A DNA stretch of 64,000 bases from Saccharibacillus qingshengii (GTDB lineage: Bacteria > Bacillota > Bacilli > Paenibacillales > Paenibacillaceae): positions 62,001 to 126,000 of the forward strand of contig NZ_JAAZWC010000008.1 of NCBI RefSeq assembly GCF_013185195.1, read 5' to 3'. Each line of letters opens with the position of its first letter. Positions within the stretch are counted from its first letter, which is position 1. Below, in pieces: positions 59,789-64,000 of the stretch. The notes under the pieces are model-generated. The model had not been told where the DNA came from. It worked only from the letters and a program-made list of their open reading frames with translations, and ran no database searches. Made by a program: the position numbers and the translations under genes.

Positions 59789-60253
59789 TTAGTGTCCGAG
59801 GAACGAACGCAGCATCCACATATGCTTCTCGAGATCTTGTTTCATGGAAATGAGCATGTCGCTTGTCGCTTGATCGTGTGCTTCTTCGGCAAGCTCCAGG
59901 CCTTCCTGCATCTCTTCGGCTACCGTTGCGAAGTCTTCGATGATGGTTTGGACCATCGTGCGGTAATCTTCGCCGCCGGCTGCTTCTTGAATGCTGGACA
60001 GTTCCAGATATTCTTTCATGGTAGCGGCAGGGCTTGCTTTGATGGTCAGCATGCGCTCGGCCACTTCATCCATCTTCACGGTTACTTCGTTGTAGAGTTC
60101 TTCGAACTTCACATGCAGCGTATAGAAGTTCTCGCCTTTTACATACCAGTGGAAGTTGTGGATTTTAACGTAAAGAACATTCAGGTTCGCGACCTGACGG
60201 TTCAGAATTTCCTCGATTGTTTTGGTTTGGGCTTCCGTTTTTGTTTTATCCAT
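59789..60253 (-). CDS. Dps/ferritin-like DNA-protection protein
   Basis: A 154-residue Dps family protein that stores iron and detoxifies peroxide with Fe(II). Ferroxidase residues are in VKIHNFHWYVKG and KMDEVAERML, with the C-terminal helix SDMLISMKQDLEKHMWML. The ATG at 60253 has AAGGAG upstream. It sits upstream of the suf promoter, in keeping with iron and oxidative-stress roles. No PerR box was seen on its own promoter. Confidence 0.92.
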   Translation of the reverse strand: MDKTKTEAQTKTIEEILNRQVANLNVLYVKIHNFHWYVKGENFYTLHVKFEELYNEVTVKMDEVAERMLTIKASPAATMKEYLELSSIQEAAGGEDYRTMVQTIIEDFATVAEEMQEGLELAEEAHDQATSDMLISMKQDLEKHMWMLRSFLGH

Positions 60254-60292
60254 GATTATCCCTCTCTCCTTCAAAATGTAATCCGCGTTTGA

Positions 60293-60321
60293 AATATGGA
60301 GCGCAGCGGACAAGTTGTCAA
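60293..60321 (-). promoter_or_regulatory. dps promoter
   Basis: TTGACA (60321-60316), 17 bases, CATATT (60298-60293) on the minus strand, 40 bases before the dps ATG. Confidence 0.6.
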
Positions 60322-60504
60322 ACGGGCACGGCAGCATTTTGCTCTGCCGCTTCTAGTTAGAGTTTACCCGATCGAAATTGCGGCGAAACAATAGGCCGGC
60401 TTAAAGCATCCGAAACCGGCTCCCAAAAGGCAGGTATGCGAACATATTTTCCGGAACACCCGCTCGAATCCGCTCCATTAAAATGGATATTTCGATTGGC
60501 CGAA

Positions 60505-60549
60505 AGTCCTACGGGACTAGGATTATGCCAAAAGTCATGGTAATATAAT
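60505..60549 (+). promoter_or_regulatory. UACG-loop hairpin and -10 upstream of the gene at 60619
   Basis: AGTCC-TACG-GGACT (60505-60518), a perfect 5-bp stem closed by a stable UNCG-class loop, inside flanking GGC/GCC (60498-60529). It precedes a TATAAT at 60544-60549 that lacks a good -35. It may be an operator or the end of an unseen transcript. The rest of the 365-base gap 60254-60618 holds only the dps promoter. Confidence 0.35.
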
Positions 60550-60618
60550 GAGACACGGGATTCCGATTTTCAGGCAAAATCCTTATCCAAATTTGAACGG
60601 GTTCAGACCGGGGGAATT

Positions 60619-61149
60619 ATGAACAATAAGACATCGCAAGAACGTTCCGGCTTTCTATTCAACGTGGACATTCTGATCGAAGGCTCGACCAACGCGGAGA
60701 CTTTGCAGGCCCTCCTGACACTTTTGAACACTTCGGACAAAGTCGTCGACCTTCGTATCAACTCGGGAATCGAGCTTGGCAAAGTCATCGAATCGGCGCT
60801 TGCCAGCATGAAAACGAATTACGTGGAAAAGTCCAAAGCCAATTTGTCCGCAGCCAAAGGATTTCAGGCCAAAGCCGCTGCGGCTGCCCAAACTGCGGCT
60901 GCGGCCACCGTTGCCAAAGCGCTCTCACAAGCTTCTTCCCATTTGACTCCCGACGATATTCGGGACAGTATCAGCAAGAACCGCCTGGTTCGCGTGGTCG
61001 TCAACAAACCGGGAGGCAATCGGCTCAGTATTCCCTGCCGGATTCTCAATTTCGACGAACCCGCGCAGATGATCAGCGTCTATCATGTCGACGAAAAGCA
61101 AGTTTACAGCTTCTCCCTTAACGAAATCGACGAGTTGAGCGGACAGTAA
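60619..61149 (+). CDS. Unknown protein with Ala-rich central helix
   Basis: A 176-residue soluble protein I do not recognise. Residues 1-60 form an alpha/beta segment (FLFNVDILIEGSTNAETLQ), 70-105 are an Ala-rich helix (KAAAAAQTAAAATVAKAL), and 115-176 a beta-rich end with VRVVVNKPGGNRLSIPCRIL. The ribosome site GGGGGAA lies 3 bases before ATG, which is close. The codon pattern is native. It is monocistronic, ending before a two-way terminator. A nucleotide- or RNA-binding role is possible but unsupported. Confidence 0.75.
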   Translation: MNNKTSQERSGFLFNVDILIEGSTNAETLQALLTLLNTSDKVVDLRINSGIELGKVIESALASMKTNYVEKSKANLSAAKGFQAKAAAAAQTAAAATVAKALSQASSHLTPDDIRDSISKNRLVRVVVNKPGGNRLSIPCRILNFDEPAQMISVYHVDEKQVYSFSLNEIDELSGQ

Positions 61150-61245
61150 GACCGTTTCTTCTCCCCGGGCCGGATCTCCGGTCGCAGGATCGATGCTTTA
61201 TCTATATGCCGCCGGAGGCGCCCTGCTTCCGGCTTTTTCTCATCA

Positions 61246-61283
61246 AAAACCGGGTACCCGCCATGCAGCGGATACCCGGTTTT
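61246..61283. terminator. Two-way terminator
   Basis: Perfect 11-base arms AAAACCGGGTA/TACCCGGTTTT (61246-61256 with 61273-61283) between convergent genes. Confidence 0.9.
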
Positions 61284-61321
61284 TGGGCTGTTTCTTTTTC
61301 CGAACCCTTTCGCCGTAAACT

Positions 61322-61705
61322 TCAGTGCGAAGCGTTTTTTTTGCCTACGGCCAAAGCAAGCACGATCCAGCCGGCAATAAAAGCTGCGCCGCCAAGCGGC
61401 GTAATCGGACCGAAGATCCGCAATCCGGTCGTGCTGAGCAGATACAGACTGCCGGAGAACATCACGATCCCGGCCAGGAACAGCCAGGCCGCCCAGGCCA
61501 GACGCCGCGATTCGCCCCATACGCCCATCGCAACGGCCACGATCAGCATCGCCAAAGCATGGATGAAGTGATATTGGATCCCGGTTTGAAAAGTCTCCAA
61601 CGCGTCGGCGCCGATCTTATCGCCCAGCATATGGCTGCCGAAAGCCCCCAATCCAACGCCGATCATCGCCAGGACACAAGCGATAACCGCAATTTTCCTT
61701 TGCAT
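61322..61705 (-). CDS. DUF423/YwdK family membrane protein
   Basis: A 127-residue protein with four hydrophobic segments and the DUF423 marks GVGLGAFGSHML, TGIQYHFIHALAM and FSGSLYLLSTTG, ending GGAAFIAGWIVLAL. The function is unknown in all bacteria studied to my knowledge. The ATG at 61705 has GAGGGA upstream; the open frame upstream includes the promoter region. Confidence 0.9.
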   Translation of the reverse strand: MQRKIAVIACVLAMIGVGLGAFGSHMLGDKIGADALETFQTGIQYHFIHALAMLIVAVAMGVWGESRRLAWAAWLFLAGIVMFSGSLYLLSTTGLRIFGPITPLGGAAFIAGWIVLALAVGKKNASH

Positions 61706-61784
61706 GGAATCCCTCTTTTCCCTGAAATCGAACAGACACGGCGGTACGGAAATCCCGAGCCCGCGCGGCTGTAAATCGACTTTC

Positions 61785-61790
61785 ATTATA
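61785..61790 (-). promoter_or_regulatory. -10 element of the DUF423 gene
   Basis: A consensus TATAAT on the minus strand, 80 bases before the ATG. The -35 position (TGGTTT at 17 bases) is weak. Confidence 0.45.
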
Positions 61791-61814
61791 GAGGCTGCTT
61801 CTCCGAAAAACCAG

Positions 61815-61920
61815 AAAAAGCCGCAAACTTCACTTTTTTGCCTTCTTGGTCCGCTTGCGGCGGGTAATAGAAATGAAACCGTTCGGCGAGGCAGCCGTAA
61901 TAACGGAAAGCCTGTGATTC
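61815..61920 (-). ncRNA. Possible structured minus-strand RNA with terminator
   Basis: On the minus strand a nested hairpin (AGGC-CCGT-loop-ACGG-GCCT, about 61892-61917) is followed by a second stem GCCGCAA/TTGCGGC (61855-61861 with 61820-61826) and five T residues. No coding sequence is served by this terminator. It could be a small RNA or a leftover leader. A weak TTGTCC-17-TATTTG lies upstream inside the start of the next gene. Evidence is thin. Confidence 0.25.
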
Positions 61921-61991
61921 AGGGTTGCTTTTTGCAGCAGGATATGAAAGAGTAATCACGTAAAAGCTTCCAAATAAAGGAGAGTTGCCGT

Positions 61992-62573
61992 ATGGACAAT
62001 CGTTTTCCACCTTCGGACGATCCGAACTCCCGACAGGGTGGTCCGGATCTTCGCAAAGAACCCGAACGCAATGAATTCGGACAGCCCAATGCCGGAGATC
62101 CCTATCGCAGCGACCCGGATGGACGCAGCTACGACGAGCGGATCAATCCCCCGTTCAGTCCTTATGACGAATTTCCGCGCGATGACCGTCTTCCGGGCCG
62201 GTTGAAGCATTCGGGAGTCGGTATCGCTTCGTTCATTTTGTCTCTGGTCTCGATCGCTTTGTACGTCGTGTTTTTCGTTGCTGCGATAGGCGTCGCCTAT
62301 TCATTCAGCGAAATGGGCACGACGCTCGATCCTTACACGGCGACCGAAGAACAGCTGATGGGAGTCGGCGTCGGTGCCCTGGTTCTGCTGTTGAGCATCC
62401 TGGGCGCGGCTGTACTGAATCTGGTCGGGGTCATTCTCGGCATCGTAGGTCTGGTATCCAAAGATCGCAAAAAAGTATTCCCGGTCATCGGCACGATTCT
62501 GAACGGACTGTGCCTGCTCGGCGGCGGCGGATTCATCCTATTTGCCACGGTGATGGGCGGAGCGGGGCTGTAA
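61992..62573 (+). CDS. Membrane protein with disordered N-terminus (DUF4190-like)
   Basis: A 193-residue protein. Residues 1-70 are polar and rich in Pro, Asp, Arg and Gly, probably disordered. Then come three hydrophobic segments (~75-100, ~125-150, ~163-190), with ILGIVGLVSKDRKK between the last two. The pattern GIASFILSLVSI resembles DUF4190-type small membrane proteins. No function is known. AAAGGAGAG is at the right distance from ATG. It ends at its own terminator. Confidence 0.82.
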   Translation: MDNRFPPSDDPNSRQGGPDLRKEPERNEFGQPNAGDPYRSDPDGRSYDERINPPFSPYDEFPRDDRLPGRLKHSGVGIASFILSLVSIALYVVFFVAAIGVAYSFSEMGTTLDPYTATEEQLMGVGVGALVLLLSILGAAVLNLVGVILGIVGLVSKDRKKVFPVIGTILNGLCLLGGGGFILFATVMGGAGL

Positions 62574-62608
62574 GCAGGATTCCCGCTTTTCCGACGTTTT
62601 GTTTGAAC

Positions 62609-62641
62609 AAAGGGCCGGCGCCATATAGGCGGCGGCCCTTT
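62609..62641 (+). terminator. Terminator downstream of the membrane protein gene
   Basis: Stem AAAGGGCCG/CGGCCCTTT (62609-62617 with 62633-62641) with further inner GC pairs. The T tract after it is short. Confidence 0.65.
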
Positions 62642-62664
62642 GCCTGCCGAATGGATGCAGATCG

Positions 62665-62673
62665 TGCTATACT
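62665..62673 (+). promoter_or_regulatory. Extended -10 promoter of degV
   Basis: TGC-TATACT (TG 62665-62666, hexamer 62668-62673) about 100 bases before the degV ATG; no clear -35. Confidence 0.5.
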
Positions 62674-62770
62674 GTTAACGGAGCGGCTTCCTATTTGGAA
62701 AAAGCCCTATTTTCGCTTATTTCGCCCGCCTGCTTTTAAAGCGTTCGGGAGCGGTTACAAGGAGATGAAT

Positions 62771-63619
62771 ATGTCCAACATCCGAATTTTTTCCGATAGC
62801 ACAAGCGACCTTCCCGCCGAGCTGCTGAAGCAGTACGGTATCGAGATCGTTCCGCTGTACGTCGTATTCGAAGATCAGACCTACCGGGACGGCATCGATC
62901 TGACACCGGCCCGGCTGTTCGATAAAGTCGCCCGGCAGGGCAAGCTTCCCAAGTCCGCGGCTCCTTCGCCGGCGGATTTCAGCCGGGCTTTCGCCCCCCA
63001 TCTGGATAACGGGGAGCGTATTTTGTACATCGGCCTCTCGTCCGAACTGTCGTCCACTTATCAAAATGCGCTTATCGCTTCCGAAGATTTCGAACCCGGC
63101 CGCGTTACCGTTTTCGATTCGCTCAATCTCTCCACCGCGATCGGACTGCTCGTTCTGCGAGCGGCCCGCGCGGCCGAGTCGGGGATGGACGTTCCGGAAA
63201 TCGTACATATGCTGGAGCGCGAACGTCCGCTTATGGAGACCGAATTTGCGATCGATACGCTGGAATACCTGCACAAAGGCGGCCGCTGTTCGGGGATGCA
63301 GAATCTGATCGGCAGCCTGTTGAGTATTCGTCCGATTATCAAGGTTATCGACGGCACGATGACGCCCGCCTACAAGGTTCGCGGCAAGCGCGAAAAAGCG
63401 CTCGATAAAATGCTGCAAAATCTGCTGGCCCACAAAGAAAAGCTGGACGGTCCCGTCGTCGTTGTGCATGCGGACGCCGAAGAAGACGCTCTTCGTCTGC
63501 GCGATACGATCCTTCGGGAAACGGGCGCGCAAGAAGTGCTGCTCTGCACCGCCGGATGTGTCATTTCGACTCACTGCGGACCGGGAACGGTCGGCTTGAT
63601 GTACGCCAAAACCCAATAA
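62771..63619 (+). CDS. DegV family fatty-acid-binding protein
   Basis: A 282-residue DegV/FakB-like protein. Marks: [13 protein letters not shown] at the start, [13 protein letters not shown] lipid-head contact, [14 protein letters not shown] and the C-terminal [13 protein letters not shown]. FakB proteins bind fatty acids for phosphorylation by FakA. The ATG at 62771 has AAGGAG at 6 bases; an ATG two codons earlier overlaps that site. It is monocistronic, with a two-way terminator after it. Confidence 0.92.
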   Translation: MSNIRIFSDSTSDLPAELLKQYGIEIVPLYVVFEDQTYRDGIDLTPARLFDKVARQGKLPKSAAPSPADFSRAFAPHLDNGERILYIGLSSELSSTYQNALIASEDFEPGRVTVFDSLNLSTAIGLLVLRAARAAESGMDVPEIVHMLERERPLMETEFAIDTLEYLHKGGRCSGMQNLIGSLLSIRPIIKVIDGTMTPAYKVRGKREKALDKMLQNLLAHKEKLDGPVVVVHADAEEDALRLRDTILRETGAQEVLLCTAGCVISTHCGPGTVGLMYAKTQ

Positions 63620-63640
63620 TACCGGCTTGCAAATCGGGAA

Positions 63641-63679
63641 AAAGCGGCGCTTCGATCTATACGATCGAAGCGCCGCTTT
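63641..63679. terminator. Two-way terminator between degV and the kinase gene
   Basis: 16-base perfect arms (63641-63656 with 63664-63679) with A-rich and T-rich ends. Confidence 0.9.
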
Positions 63680-63731
63680 TTGGTTTTTCACACCTCGGCT
63701 TATCGCCTGTTCCGAGCTTGCCCTACCTTCT

Positions 63732-64000
63732 TCAATCTTCGTCGCAGAGCATGGGCAGCGTAAACGCAAAAGTCGATCCGGCCCCTTCCCGGCTCTCGGC
63801 CCAAAGGGTTCCTCCCATACGGTCGATCCAGCGTTTGCAGATCGCAAGTCCCAGGCCCGTTCCTTCATACTTCCGGTCCAGCGCGGAATGAATCTGCGAG
63901 AAAGGCTGGAACAGAAGCGACATTTTATCCGCCGGAATGCCGATTCCCGTATCGCGCACTTCGACTTTGAGCACACAGCGGGTCAGCTCGCCCACACCCG
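63732..64000 (-). CDS. Histidine kinase, C-terminal ATPase part (start off window)
   Basis: The last ~88 residues of a histidine kinase ATP-binding domain: [11 protein letters not shown] (G1/N box), then [19 protein letters not shown] (G2 region) and [20 protein letters not shown] at the end. The [19 protein letters not shown] form is typical of hybrid or PAS-containing kinases. Sensor and phospho-acceptor domains lie beyond the right edge, so its input cannot be stated. The GTG at 63995 is internal, not the start. Confidence 0.9.
   Translation of the reverse strand, partial: GVGELTRCVLKVEVRDTGIGIPADKMSLLFQPFSQIHSALDRKYEGTGLGLAICKRWIDRMGGTLWAESREGAGSTFAFTLPMLCDED

Noticed and set aside
61786-62010. 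74-codon minus-strand frame between the DUF423 and membrane protein genes
   Set aside because: No ribosome site; it crosses the hairpins, the terminator-like stem and the start of the plus-strand gene.

Overview
The window reads as a chromosomal segment of a Gram-positive, endospore-lineage Bacillota, most likely Paenibacillaceae (Paenibacillus or Saccharibacillus-like). Reasons: moderately high GC; strong AGGAGG-type ribosome sites with several TTG/GTG starts; many hairpin-plus-T terminators; and gene order that follows the Bacillus dnaE-accD-accA-pyk-fxsA-citZ-icd-mdh-phoPR-polA-mutM-coaE-nrdR block. Genus is an inference. Nearly everything is on the minus strand, so transcription runs from high to low coordinates.

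Layout: 1-2.7 kb holds a GH53 galactanase (cut by the window edge) behind a sugar-binding lipoprotein. At 2.8-3.9 kb is a SigA-like sigma factor without region 1.1, whose upstream region carries a facing consensus promoter and terminator that would make a ~90-nt RNA. At 4.1-7.8 kb are two ABC-2 exporters with a YtrA-type GntR regulator. At 7.9-13.2 kb are nrdR, a lytic transglycosylase, coaE, mutM and polA, and at 13.4 kb a CorA channel. At 14.4-19.1 kb is a BceRS-BceAB peptide-sensing/detoxification operon in which bceA and bceS both carry single-base frameshifts. At 19.2-21.4 kb is an SLH-anchored serine hydrolase. At 21.7-28.2 kb is a phosphate block: pstB-phoU, a soluble chemoreceptor, phoP and phoR, with Pho-box arrays before pstB, before the chemoreceptor and before phoP; phoR lies upstream of phoP and overlaps a BASS transporter gene.

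At 28.4-30.1 kb are an HD nucleotidase (+) and an SDR. At 30.3-34.0 kb mdh, icd and citZ follow a structured leader. At 34.4-43.5 kb are fxsA, a thioesterase, pyk, accA, accD and dnaE; pfkA, normally between accA and pyk, is absent and that gap holds nested palindromes. At 43.6-53.9 kb are ytoI, a YlbF-family protein, a HAD phosphatase, a CNNM/CBS membrane protein, a YfkAB radical-SAM protein, two HD-GYP proteins flanking a YunD-type 5'-nucleotidase, and a protein with possible Ntn-hydrolase resemblance. At 54.3-59.6 kb is the sufCDSUB operon with a PerR-type box on its promoter. Dps, an unknown Ala-rich protein, a DUF423 protein, a membrane protein, DegV and a truncated histidine kinase finish the window.

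The genes combine central carbon metabolism and fatty-acid precursor supply, DNA replication/repair, phosphate starvation, iron-sulfur assembly with oxidative-stress control, c-di-GMP turnover and cell-envelope defence. No rRNA, tRNA, CRISPR array, insertion sequence or prophage was seen. All regulatory sites were found by eye and are unscored.
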